Below, one piece after another: positions 1 through 7,540 of a stretch of 42,021 bases of DNA (its first letter is position 1; each line of letters starts with the position of its first letter). The notes under the pieces are model-generated. The model did not search any database. It had not been told where the DNA came from and saw only the letters and a program-made list of their open reading frames with translations. A program made the translations under genes and the position numbers. Source of the DNA: Alphaproteobacteria bacterium (GTDB taxonomy: Bacteria > Pseudomonadota > Alphaproteobacteria > UBA9655); contig JAIEQB010000033.1 of NCBI GenBank assembly GCA_019748065.1, forward strand, positions 1 through 42,021, written 5' to 3'.

Positions 1-47
1 ACTTGGGACAAGCGCAGCTTGAACTCGGCCTCTGGGCCGACTAGATA

Positions 48-67
48 CCACGGGGCTTGCCCCGTGG
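48..67. repeat. Perfect GC-rich hairpin
   Basis: Two 8-base arms (CCACGGGG and CCCCGTGG) flank a 4-base CTTG loop in a region that is otherwise AT-rich. There is no T-run after it on the plus strand, so it is not a textbook terminator. Such compact GC hairpins occur in dispersed extragenic repeats and near the ends of some insertion elements. It lies directly before the PAP2-like fragment and may mark the break that truncated that gene. That link is inference. Confidence 0.6.
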
Positions 68-77
68 AGGTTCACTA

Positions 78-245
78 ATGATATTCTCTTCTGTTCCTAT
101 AGGAGAGCACTATTTCGTTGATATTTTGGGAGCGATTCCTACGTTTTTAATAGCGATTTGGATTGATTCTCTTATTTATAAACACATTGTTCACCCCCAG
201 CTATAGACTTACCAGTTATCAAAGTAATGCATGTAAATCATTAAA
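78..245 (+). pseudogene. PAP2-like phosphatase C-terminal remnant
   Basis: An open frame of 55 codons starting at ATG 78 contains IGEHYFVDILGAIP followed by a hydrophobic stretch. This resembles the third conserved motif of PAP2/Aur1-type membrane phosphatases, where a G-H-Y-x-x-D pattern precedes the last membrane helix. The two upstream motifs of the family are absent and the sequence before the ATG is a GC hairpin, so only a C-terminal piece remains. No clear ribosome binding site is seen. It could also be a chance short frame; the motif is the only support. Confidence 0.4.
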
Positions 246-402
246 ATTTGTGTTTTTATTGCTGAATAAATGTGTTATGATAATAAATAATAAGGTATGT
301 ATTAAGAGAAAAAAATAATTAACACTTTTTTAATAAAAATGGTTCATAATTAAACTATATAATAAAAACATTAGAAGCATATATTATAACGGAGGAAATA
401 AA

Positions 403-567
403 ATGACTTATGTAACAAATTTTTTAAGGCAAGATGATGGAGTTACTGCGCTTGAATATGGTATGATTGCAGCGCTTATTGCGGCTATTATTGTTGGTGC
501 TGTCACCACGATAGGTACCAAAGTTAATACTGCATTTACTAAGATTGGAGCAGCTCTACCTTCTTAA
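403..567 (+). CDS. Flp/Fap-type pilin subunit
   Basis: This 54-residue protein is a class IVb Flp pilin precursor, the subunit of Tad-type pili, inserted in the inner membrane and then processed by a prepilin peptidase (TadV/CpaA). The short N-terminus (MTYVTNFLRQDDG) is followed by the signature VTALEYGMIAALIAAIIVGA, with the conserved Glu-Tyr pair of Flp pilins at the start of a hydrophobic helix, and a short polar tail. The start is set by a strong Shine-Dalgarno GGAGG at 391-395, seven bases before ATG 403. A TATAAT match lies at 358-363. A long inverted repeat follows the stop, so the gene looks monocistronic. No tad/cpa assembly genes are near it. The Gly before the cleavage site is in the expected place. 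Confidence 0.93.
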   Translation: MTYVTNFLRQDDGVTALEYGMIAALIAAIIVGAVTTIGTKVNTAFTKIGAALPS

Positions 568-579
568 AGAAAAAGGAAT

Positions 580-632
580 AAAGAGGAAGAAGACGATATA
601 TTAGATATATTGTTTCTTCCTCTTTTATTTTA
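580..632 (+). terminator. Rho-independent terminator after the pilin gene
   Basis: Arms AAAGAGGAAGAA (580-591) and TTCTTCCTCTTT (614-625) are exact reverse complements, with an inner AT-rich palindrome in the loop, followed by TATTTTAATTTT. It lies 12 bases after the pilin stop. Confidence 0.8.
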
Positions 633-896
633 ATTTTAATGTATAGGAATAAGGCTTTGTATAAAATCAAAGTCTTTTTCTTAAGAAATAGGGAATTGCA
701 AAATTCTTCCGACTTCATCCCCGCCTTTGAGGGAAGGACAATTAAGTGTGTTTAAGCGCGGTATCTTCAAGTGCGATGAGTATAGATCCTTTCACTAAAG
801 AACTATCAAAACATTTTTCGATAAATTCCTCAGTATGGAAAGAATTGTCTTTAGGGAAGGGCCAGAATTTTGCAATTACCTCAGAAATCAATAAAG
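633..896. repeat. Gene-poor spacer with an inverted copy pair of a dispersed motif
   Basis: No credible gene is seen between the pilin terminator and the tRNA. The 14-base word AATTGCAAAATTCT at 694-707 and its exact reverse complement at 864-877 face each other across about 155 bases, like ends of a small non-coding mobile element. The same word occurs again at 23893-23906. Next to the left copy the sequence CATCCCCGCCTTTGAGGG resembles a degenerate REP-type palindrome. Whether this is a MITE, a REP cluster or an IS remnant cannot be told from one window. Confidence 0.4.
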
Positions 897-970
897 TGGC
901 TGGGAGACCTGGATTCGAACCAGGGTTGCCCGGTCCAGAGCCGGGAGTTCTACCGCTAAACTATCCCCCA
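897..970 (-). tRNA. tRNA-Gln (anticodon CUG)
   Basis: On the minus strand a full cloverleaf can be folded: acceptor TGGGGGA/TCTCCCA (one G-U pair), a short D arm, anticodon stem CCCGG/CCGGG around the 7-base loop CTCTGGA with T33 and anticodon CTG, variable CAAC, T arm CCTGG/CCAGG around TTCGAAT, discriminator G and encoded CCA. The U1-A72 first pair is typical of bacterial tRNA-Gln. It decodes CAG. Confidence 0.96.
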
Positions 971-983
971 AGGGTTTTTTTGA

Positions 984-1011
984 ATTATCACACTTCTTTC
1001 TTTTTGCAAAG
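984..1011 (-). promoter_or_regulatory. Candidate promoter of tRNA-Gln
   Basis: On the minus strand a GATAAT (-10, at 984-989) and a CTTTGC (-35-like, at 1006-1011) are 16 bases apart. The -10 lies about 14 bases before the mature 5' end, which fits a short tRNA leader. The -35 is a weak match. Confidence 0.35.
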
Positions 1012-1218
1012 CGGAATGCAGAAAAGAGTATTAATTAACTGATAGAAATCATCTAAGTGGCCTCATGAAACCCCATGCTAAGAAATAAGTTGGACTTTTA
1101 ATTGAAGTAGTCTATATAAAAATTGGTTTTATGGAATGACAGCTAAAACCTATTTTTGAAGGCATTTGGTTGATGTTGGTCTGCAAAAGGCCGCATAATT
1201 GATGAAGTGGAGATGAGT

Positions 1219-1551
1219 ATGCCAAAGATGACATTTATTAAAGCTGATGGCGAGCATGTTGAAGTTGAAGCTCCAAATGGCTTGTCAGTGCTTGAAATTG
1301 CTCATGAGAATGGAGATAAACTCTTCCTCGAAGGGGCCTGTGAAGGGTCCTTAGCCTGTTCTACATGTCACGTCATTGTTGAACCTGAATGGTATGAACT
1401 TTTAGTGGATGCGACAGAGGATGAAGAAGATATGCTAGATTTGGCCTTTGGTCTTACTCAAACCTCCCGTCTGGGCTGTCAAGTCATCATGCGCCCTGAG
1501 CTCGATGGCCTTGTAGTGCGTCTTCCTGCCGCAACCCGGAATATGATGTAG
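1219..1551 (+). CDS. Adrenodoxin-type [2Fe-2S] ferredoxin
   Basis: This 110-residue soluble electron carrier belongs to the adrenodoxin/Fdx/FdxB family, which serves Fe-S cluster assembly or cytochrome P450 and hydroxylase partners. The four cluster ligands are visible: C41-x5-C47-x2-C50 in the loop [14 protein letters not shown], and C87 in SRLGCQV. The acidic segment [11 protein letters not shown] (about 64-74) is the usual partner-docking helix. ATG 1219 is preferred because GGAG at 1209-1212 lies six bases before it; ATG 1213 and GTG 1207 in the same frame are possible longer starts. No isc genes are nearby. It precedes ubiA by 27 bases, so the two may be co-transcribed; a role in ubiquinone hydroxylation would be inference. 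Confidence 0.93.
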   Translation: MPKMTFIKADGEHVEVEAPNGLSVLEIAHENGDKLFLEGACEGSLACSTCHVIVEPEWYELLVDATEDEEDMLDLAFGLTQTSRLGCQVIMRPELDGLVVRLPAATRNMM

Positions 1552-1578
1552 GAACATACCGTATTTCATGACAAAATT

Positions 1579-2430
1579 GTGACCTTAGACACTTTTTTAA
1601 GACTCACGCGACTTTCCCGCCCTATTGGAATATGGCTTTTACTTTTTCCTTGTTGGTGGGGGATTGCTCTGGCAAGCCCTAAATGGCCATCTCTTGTTCT
1701 TCTCCTTCTTTTTACATGTGGAGCCACCCTGATGCGTAGCGCAGGGTGTGTTTATAACGATATGATTGACAGGGATTTTGATGCAAAGGTCAAACGTACA
1801 GCTATACGTCCTCTTGCAACAGGAGAAATTTCCTCAAAGAAAGCCTTATTTATTCTTTTTTTTCTTCTTGCCATCAGTGCTCTTATTCTTTTTAGCCTTC
1901 CTCTTCCTGTTATTATGGTAGGTTTTGTCTCCCTTGCTCTTGTCTTACTCTATCCTTGGATGAAGAGGATTACCTACTGGCCCCAGCTTTTTTTGGGTTT
2001 AGCCTTTAACATTGGAGTTCTCATGGGATGGTTAAGCTTGTATCCCACTCTTTCGTTTGCTCCTCTTCTTTTTTATGGGGGGGGGATTTTTTGGACTATT
2101 GGGTATGATACCATTTATGCTTTTCAAGATTTGGAAGACGATATCCTTATTGGAGTGAAGTCTTCCGCCATTGCTATTTCCTCAGCTCCTAAGCTTTTTC
2201 TTAGCTTGTTTTATGGTGCAGCCATTATCCTATGGGGAGTAGGAGGAAAAGAAGCCCACCTGGGATGGGTGTATTGGCTTTTTCTAAGTTTTATAATTCT
2301 TCATTTTGCGTGGCAAATTCTTGCTTTAAAGAAAGATAACGCCAACAATTGTGTTGAGATATTCAAATCAAACACACAGGTTGGATTTCTTTTGTTCCTT
2401 GGTATTTTTCTTTCTCATCTCGCTTCCTAA
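1579..2430 (+). CDS. ubiA: 4-hydroxybenzoate polyprenyltransferase (UbiA)
   Basis: Integral inner-membrane enzyme that attaches the polyprenyl chain to 4-hydroxybenzoate in ubiquinone synthesis. The 283-residue product has several hydrophobic helices and both Asp-rich prenyl-diphosphate/Mg motifs: N60-D61-M-I-D64-R-D66-F-D68 and D177-x5-Q183-D184-x2-D187-D188, followed by IGVKSSAI, all diagnostic of the UbiA subgroup rather than of COX10 or chlorophyll synthases. The start appears to be GTG 1579, since the only nearby ATG (1569) is out of frame and closes at once. Another ubiquinone gene, coq9, lies at 22.4 kb. Length is normal for the family (about 285-300). Confidence 0.95.
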   Translation: MTLDTFLRLTRLSRPIGIWLLLFPCWWGIALASPKWPSLVLLLLFTCGATLMRSAGCVYNDMIDRDFDAKVKRTAIRPLATGEISSKKALFILFFLLAISALILFSLPLPVIMVGFVSLALVLLYPWMKRITYWPQLFLGLAFNIGVLMGWLSLYPTLSFAPLLFYGGGIFWTIGYDTIYAFQDLEDDILIGVKSSAIAISSAPKLFLSLFYGAAIILWGVGGKEAHLGWVYWLFLSFIILHFAWQILALKKDNANNCVEIFKSNTQVGFLLFLGIFLSHLAS

Positions 2431-2533
2431 AATAGGAGAAGACAAAGAGTATTTTATTCAGAAATTAACCTATTCTTAACTATAAAATTATACCCTAAAG
2501 AAATCTAAAATCTTATGACAAGGAGAGCTTTCT

Positions 2534-2974
2534 ATGACAAAATATACAAATATCCCTCCATTTATGGAGGAAGGCCTTAATAACTTTAAGAAGTTTAATT
2601 TTCCAGGAGTCGATATGGAGACTCTCCTCAAAAGTTATCAAAGAAACGTAGAGTTTATGAATGATACTCAACAAGTTATAGCAGAAAGTACTCAATCTCT
2701 TTTGGGGCTCCATAAACAATTTCTTATGGAAGCTTTTGAGAAATGGAATGAACAAGTAGCAAATGCTTTCTCAGCGAGCAGTCCAGCGGATAAAGTAACT
2801 CAGCAAACAGAAGCTTCAAAAGCAGCGATGGAGAGAATGGTTGAGCATGCTCAAAATCTGCAGTCTACTGTTGAAGAATCTAATAAAAAGCTAGTGGATT
2901 CTCTCCAAAAGAGATTTAAAGATAGCGTAGATGAGTCTGTAAACTTAGCAAAGAAAAGTAAGAAAAAGTCTTAA
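2534..2974 (+). CDS. Phasin family protein
   Basis: A 146-residue, helix-rich protein of the alphaproteobacterial phasin family, which coats polyhydroxyalkanoate granules or acts as a membrane/stress-associated amphipathic protein. An N-terminal segment with FKKFNFPGVDMETLLKSYQR is followed by heptad-like helices (FMNDTQQVIAESTQSLLGLH) and ends in a Lys-rich tail. AAGGAG at 2520-2525 precedes the ATG. It stands alone, followed by a strong hairpin. No PHA synthase is in the window, so granule function is not shown. Confidence 0.85.
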   Translation: MTKYTNIPPFMEEGLNNFKKFNFPGVDMETLLKSYQRNVEFMNDTQQVIAESTQSLLGLHKQFLMEAFEKWNEQVANAFSASSPADKVTQQTEASKAAMERMVEHAQNLQSTVEESNKKLVDSLQKRFKDSVDESVNLAKKSKKKS

Positions 2975-2991
2975 AAGAAATAGATCATGAT

Positions 2992-3022
2992 TAACGCCCC
3001 GAAACTTGATCGCGGGGCGTTA
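2992..3022. terminator. Bidirectional terminator hairpin between convergent genes
   Basis: TAACGCCCCG (2992-3001) and CGGGGCGTTA (3013-3022) are exact 10-base arms around an 11-base loop. It separates the phasin gene (plus) from the protease gene (minus). T-richness is better on the minus-strand side. Confidence 0.75.
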
Positions 3023-3046
3023 GCGTCACATTAACGATGACCTCTT

Positions 3047-5347
3047 TTAATATTCGTCTAGCTTTTCTAGTGCTTTTGTCAGATTAACTTTTCCACGACC
3101 TCTTGAGGCTAGCGGAATCTCTGGTGCAACATCTGTATTTTCAAGAAGGCACCGAGAAACACGTGTAGCTGTATTGTCATCTGGGTTTTTGACTTGACTC
3201 CACAGGTCTGCCAAAATACCGCTGACCATGGCTGTTGCTGTGGATGTTCCTCCCCAAGCGGGGGCCACATCAAAAAAGTTTTTAAGGTTGTCAGCATCCG
3301 CATAAACGAACTGTTTTTGGGCAGGTCCATTACCGGGTTTTACAGATTTTTCATGGAGATCGAATGAATCTGCTTTTGAAGATCCAACCAGAATTAGGTT
3401 TAAAAAGAGAGGGGAAGTTTCATCTTCTCCTGAAAACAGACTGCTAATTCGGCTTGGTAAATGGGCAACTTCATGCTCAAAAAACATGTCCGCAAGATCG
3501 CCACCATTATAAATAGTGCTACTTAGACCACTAGAATGGTCGGGTTGTCCGGGCATATCTGGAATGGTCGCTCCATTATTCGTAGCCCCCAAGACAATAA
3601 TTTTATTGTTTCGAAGACACTTGAGCATGCTATCCTTAACGTCAGAGCTTACAAGGTAGAAGCCACTTGGATCTTTTGGCAATCCGAAACTACAACTTAT
3701 GATATGGATAGAAGGATCTCCCGCTAAACGGTCAAAAGCTGCCTTTAAACTTTCGGAAGAGTTTGTATCAACGATGACGGGTTGGATATGCGCGCCTGGA
3801 GAAGCTGTTGCGACAAGATCTGTCATTTCACTTCCATGATAGGGAAGTGAAGGATTTTTTACTTCCGAAAGCCACTCATTATCATGAATATGGGGAGAGT
3901 TTACTCTATCTCCGTGTAAGAGGTTCCAAGAAAAAGATTTGTCATCTCCTCCATACTGCTTTAAGAGGTGTAATTGATGGGGATCAAATGATGGCCACAG
4001 GCTTGTCGGAAGAACTTTAAAAAAACCACCGTCACATACCGCAACCCCAATATTCTGCCCTAGTTTAGCTTCCTTAAGGTGAGGGGGAATGTCTATTTTT
4101 GAATGAACAGAAAGTCCATCATAATGAGTGCGAGCAGCAGTACTGATAGCCTCCATATTTTCATCAATGAATAAGCGTCCTTCTCCCTGAAGTTCTGGAT
4201 CAGATGCATGTTTTGCGAGGTGGGCTAACTTATGCTTTAACTCAAAAGGAATTTCGGAGTCACGAAGAGAAGCTATAAGAAGCGGTTTAGCTTCACTTCC
4301 TGAAAGTTCAAGTAAACGCTCCATGGCACTAAATTTTTCACCATCTGTGAGTTGATCATCTTTACAAGAAGCCGCACGTTTATAGAAAGTAATCAAACTC
4401 TCTGGAATCTCAAAGGAGGCGTATCGATTTCCACTTAAAGCGTCGTATTTATACCGATTTGCGAACTCTAGTCTTTCTTTAAGATTTAAGTTCAATGTTT
4501 CTTCATTAAGAATATAAGGGACGCTCTTGGCTAGATGCGAAGCATAAAGTTCTGCGATCAAATCTTCAGGACTCTCGACCAAGTAAAAACTTTGCGGAAG
4601 AAAAGGAGCTTGATAGCGTCTCTTAAGATTCAAGTATTCATTGAAGGCTCGAACAGAAGTTGAAAGTGAATGTTCTGAGGTTGAAAAACTTAATTTTTTT
4701 AAAATTGTTAAGTGCTCTTCTAGATTAAGTTCCTGATTCAAAAGCTCTTCATAAATAGCAGCTTGAATATCAGCATCTAAAGTTCCAGTATTCAAAGAAG
4801 ACGAAGGATTGGATAAATGTGAAAGTATAGCTTTAGGGTTGAGTCGAGTGATTTCTTGAAAGAGCCTTCTTGAATCTGGAAAAGTAGAGCCGGGAAAAAA
4901 ATAAGAAGTGAGGGCTTCAAATTTTTCTTCATAAGGTATTGTTTGATCTTCTCTCACAAGCTCAATGATTCCGCTGATTTTATCTTCAGCGTTAGCAGAT
5001 GAATATACAAGAGCGCCCAGCCGCTCATTAAATGTCGGTTCACTGGGTGTTGAAAATGAAGCATAAGAACTTGGTGATGGCTGCTCTAGCTGAGTAACTT
5101 CTTGCATAAGCTGAATAGCCTCTTCTCGTGAAAAACAAGATGGAGCCATGAGAAGCATAAAAAGTGCCATATTTTTTTCTGCATGAGTTTCTGGCGCCTC
5201 TTTTACAAGCTTAATAATTTCACTTATTTTCTCTTCATTGCTTGCAGATGATTGTAAAAGAGAATTTAAATTGTCGCTAAATCCTGCAAAAACAGCAGAG
5301 CTAGAAAGCAAAAGCATTAAAAGGGTCGGCATAGAAAATTTTAACAT
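3047..5347 (-). CDS. Exported subtilisin-like serine protease (S8) with duplicated N-terminal module
   Basis: A 766-residue protein with an N-terminal signal peptide (hydrophobic 5-20, ending AVFAG). The C-terminal third is a subtilase catalytic domain: Asp439 in IGVAVCDGGF, His504 in YHGSEM, the oxyanion Asn590/591 in GATNNGA, and Ser702 in GGTSTATAMVSG. The roughly 400 residues before it match no family I recognise. They begin with two copies of one module at about 23-90 and 106-172, period 83, each carrying SSA-x-x-E-x-KIS-x-II-x-LV-x-E. Such a long pro-region may be an inhibitor, adaptor or host-interaction part. The gene is monocistronic, flanked by a terminator. Processing or degradation of host or periplasmic proteins is inference. 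Confidence 0.88.
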   Translation of the reverse strand: MLKFSMPTLLMLLLSSSAVFAGFSDNLNSLLQSSASNEEKISEIIKLVKEAPETHAEKNMALFMLLMAPSCFSREEAIQLMQEVTQLEQPSPSSYASFSTPSEPTFNERLGALVYSSANAEDKISGIIELVREDQTIPYEEKFEALTSYFFPGSTFPDSRRLFQEITRLNPKAILSHLSNPSSSLNTGTLDADIQAAIYEELLNQELNLEEHLTILKKLSFSTSEHSLSTSVRAFNEYLNLKRRYQAPFLPQSFYLVESPEDLIAELYASHLAKSVPYILNEETLNLNLKERLEFANRYKYDALSGNRYASFEIPESLITFYKRAASCKDDQLTDGEKFSAMERLLELSGSEAKPLLIASLRDSEIPFELKHKLAHLAKHASDPELQGEGRLFIDENMEAISTAARTHYDGLSVHSKIDIPPHLKEAKLGQNIGVAVCDGGFFKVLPTSLWPSFDPHQLHLLKQYGGDDKSFSWNLLHGDRVNSPHIHDNEWLSEVKNPSLPYHGSEMTDLVATASPGAHIQPVIVDTNSSESLKAAFDRLAGDPSIHIISCSFGLPKDPSGFYLVSSDVKDSMLKCLRNNKIIVLGATNNGATIPDMPGQPDHSSGLSSTIYNGGDLADMFFEHEVAHLPSRISSLFSGEDETSPLFLNLILVGSSKADSFDLHEKSVKPGNGPAQKQFVYADADNLKNFFDVAPAWGGTSTATAMVSGILADLWSQVKNPDDNTATRVSRCLLENTDVAPEIPLASRGRGKVNLTKALEKLDEY

Positions 5348-5618
5348 GTGATCATACTCCTAAAGTATTTTTCTACATGTGGTTATTTGTTCGTTTTATT
5401 GCAAGTAAAAATGTGTGCAGGGAGTTATAATTTTCTGAAGCTGCTGCAAAAGGATGAGCGGAGTGCTAAGTTGATAAGAATCTAATCTTTTAAGGAAAGG
5501 AATAGAAATGTCATTTGCAGAGATCCTTGTGACCCAAAGGCGTGTGTTATCAAAAAGCCTTGTAAATTCTCGATTAACTATTATATAGAAGATAAATTCA
5601 ATTTTTAAAGGTTAATTC

Positions 5619-6461
5619 ATGATTGTTAGGTATTTAAGTTTTTTTTTCGTTCTTGCTTTTACAATTTCCTCTAACTTATATGCGGGGGGGAGGGGCGCTG
5701 GCATATTGCCAATGTTTGATGATGGAACGGTTCTTGTGGGAAAAGAGACGCGCTTTTCAAATAAACTCAAAAAAAACGTTCAGGTATGGTCTGATTTTGG
5801 AGGAGCTGTTGACTCTAAAGATAAGGGAGATATTGCTAAAACAGCTTTAAGAGAATCAAATGAAGAAACGGCAAATACTTTAAGACTGACTTATAAACAA
5901 GTTGTAAACTCTCCATATACAGACCATTATCATCCAACGGGCGGTTCTTATCGCATGTATTATGTTAGAGTTCCTGGACACAAGCCCTCACTTGCAGATT
6001 TTCATAAGAATGCCAGGAAATTAAAGTGGAAAAGTGTTGAAAAATCTGATTGGAAATATATTTCGGCACAACATCTCTTAAATGCTGTGAATATTTCTTC
6101 TTATGCTGCTATTTGTCCTGGCACGAATGAAGAAATTTTTGCTCCCACACGTGCGGGATTGAAACAACGTACTGCACAATCAACTCTTTATAATCTTATT
6201 AACTCAGTAAAGAATAAACCCGTACCTCTAGCACCAAAATATGTAGCCAAAAAGCCAGCACCAGTTGTGAAGAGAAAGGTTGCTCCAAGAAAGCCAGCAC
6301 CAATCGTGAAGAGAAAGGTTGCTCCAAGAAAGTCAGCACCAGTTGCGAAAGGAAAGGTTATTGCGAAAAAAACAGCACCAACCGTCAGAAAAACTGCTAC
6401 GTCAAACAGACGAAAGGCTACTCCGAAAAGATCAGTGCCTTTACGACGTAAAGGCCGCTAG
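5619..6461 (+). CDS. Exported Nudix-fold protein with basic repeat tail
   Basis: This 280-residue protein has a signal peptide (MIVRYLSFFF to NLYAG, about 1-23), a Nudix hydrolase domain at about 24-175, and a tail rich in Lys, Arg, Ala and Pro (about 205-280). The Nudix core R78-E-S-N-E-E83 is intact and preceded by FGGAVDSKDKGD; the first Glu of the classical box is not conserved and the loop is two residues longer. Nudix enzymes cleave nucleoside diphosphate-linked compounds. Export would put it in the periplasm or outside. The tail consists of about three 13-residue units like PAPVVKRKVAPRK, resembling histone H1-type nucleic acid-binding tails. An AAAGG site precedes ATG 5619. The substrate is unknown. 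Confidence 0.8.
   Translation: MIVRYLSFFFVLAFTISSNLYAGGRGAGILPMFDDGTVLVGKETRFSNKLKKNVQVWSDFGGAVDSKDKGDIAKTALRESNEETANTLRLTYKQVVNSPYTDHYHPTGGSYRMYYVRVPGHKPSLADFHKNARKLKWKSVEKSDWKYISAQHLLNAVNISSYAAICPGTNEEIFAPTRAGLKQRTAQSTLYNLINSVKNKPVPLAPKYVAKKPAPVVKRKVAPRKPAPIVKRKVAPRKSAPVAKGKVIAKKTAPTVRKTATSNRRKATPKRSVPLRRKGR
6252..6368 (+). repeat. 39-bp in-frame tandem repeat in the Nudix gene
   Basis: Three consecutive 39-base units at 6252-6290, 6291-6329 and 6330-6368. The first two differ at only a few positions (around CAGTTG versus CAATCG); the third has diverged. Each encodes one 13-residue basic repeat, so gain or loss of units keeps the frame. Confidence 0.9.
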
Positions 6462-6695
6462 AGATATCAGAGAGGTTATGAGACTTTTGTTGTAAAGACT
6501 AGTGCCTGCCCTATTTTCATGTGTAGACACTGCTGTAAAGGCTTTTCTCCCTTTTTAATCTCCGAGTATGCGCATAGCAGATTTGTTTATCGTGTCTTGT
6601 GGGCTAATCTTTTTTATAGAATTCAGAAAAAAAATTGATTGACATCAATACAAACGTATTCTAGGAACAATAATATAAATTATATGGAGATTAAA

Positions 6696-7478
6696 ATGAA
6701 TATATTAAGTTTAATTAAGCCCGTAACTTTTTTCTGCGTATCAGTATTACTCTTTTCTGGAAAAATCTATGCTATGGAAGGCTTGTCTGTTAGCGAAACG
6801 GAAACCGACAACAAATATATGTCGCGATTCCAAGGTCCAACGCTAGACGAAAAAGAGAGCGGTGATCTTCTTAAGCAATGTGTTGCCGGGGGACATCCTA
6901 TAGCTGAACTGGAAGAAGCAGAACGTGTTTTAATGCCTTTTTTAAGGGAATCTGGGATTGGAATCCTTGAGGGGCCTCCCACAACATGCCATGGAGCGCC
7001 GATTGTGGGTGCTTCTTCCCATCTGTTTGTCGATGAAATAACTATGCCTTCTACCTCTTCGAGCGAACTTTCTGCATACATAGATCTCGTTAAAAAAGCA
7101 ATGCGTACATTAACTTCTCCTAAGGGGATTAATTACCAATCGTATTTTTCTTTCCTTCCTGAAACATCGGGAATCCTTGGATTAAAGCCTCATGATAGTC
7201 AACAGGTCGGCGCTATTCTGCAATCTTGGCAAGAAAACTTTAATCAAGCTAATCTTCTTGTTAAGGGGTATCAAGAGGAAGACACGGCAGAGGTTGAAGT
7301 TTGTACCTTTAGCGACCGATATCCGACGACACCGTACTTACTAGAGGAATTGAAAAAACCAGAAAACGCAGAATTGGCGCTTCAGGTTAATCAGTTTTTG
7401 ACTTTGCTTGATCAGTTGCCTGAGGAAAATCTGCTGCCTTGGTGGAAAGATAGCCAGTGGCAACCCACAACCGAATAA
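6696..7478 (+). CDS. Exported protein of unknown function
   Basis: I recognise no family. The product from ATG 6696 has 260 residues and a clear signal peptide (MNILSLIKPV, hydrophobic core FFCVSVLLFSG, KIYA before the likely cleavage). The mature part is acidic and mostly helical, with three Cys residues (in LLKQCVAGG, TTCHGAP and VEVCTFS). ATG 6696 is chosen because GGAG at 6686-6689 lies six bases before it and the signal peptide begins there; an upstream in-frame TTG at 6639 would give an odd polar extension. It ends 62 bases before the buf cassette, so it could be transcribed with it. No repeated Cys motif of known bufferin precursors is present. Confidence 0.65.
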   Translation: MNILSLIKPVTFFCVSVLLFSGKIYAMEGLSVSETETDNKYMSRFQGPTLDEKESGDLLKQCVAGGHPIAELEEAERVLMPFLRESGIGILEGPPTTCHGAPIVGASSHLFVDEITMPSTSSSELSAYIDLVKKAMRTLTSPKGINYQSYFSFLPETSGILGLKPHDSQQVGAILQSWQENFNQANLLVKGYQEEDTAEVEVCTFSDRYPTTPYLLEELKKPENAELALQVNQFLTLLDQLPEENLLPWWKDSQWQPTTE

Positions 7479-7540
7479 CTACGGAGACAGTATATTCCCG
7501 CCGCCAAGCTTAATAATAAAAAAAGGCTTTAGGAATGCCT

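Noticed and set aside
746-1042. 98-codon plus-strand frame
   Set aside because: It runs through the tRNA-Gln gene on the other strand and has no ribosome binding site; the middle residues are just the tRNA read as protein.
5508-5588. 26-codon frame (MSFAEILVTQRR) with an AAGGAAAGGA upstream
   Set aside because: The ribosome binding site is decent, but the product is very short, has no recognisable feature, and ends in the promoter region of the Nudix gene.
6639-6667. TTGACA at 6639 as a -35 box
   Set aside because: No acceptable -10 element lies 16-18 bases downstream.
6639-6695. TTG start giving a longer 279-residue version of the exported protein
   Set aside because: The extension is polar, precedes the signal peptide, and lacks a ribosome binding site, whereas ATG 6696 has one.
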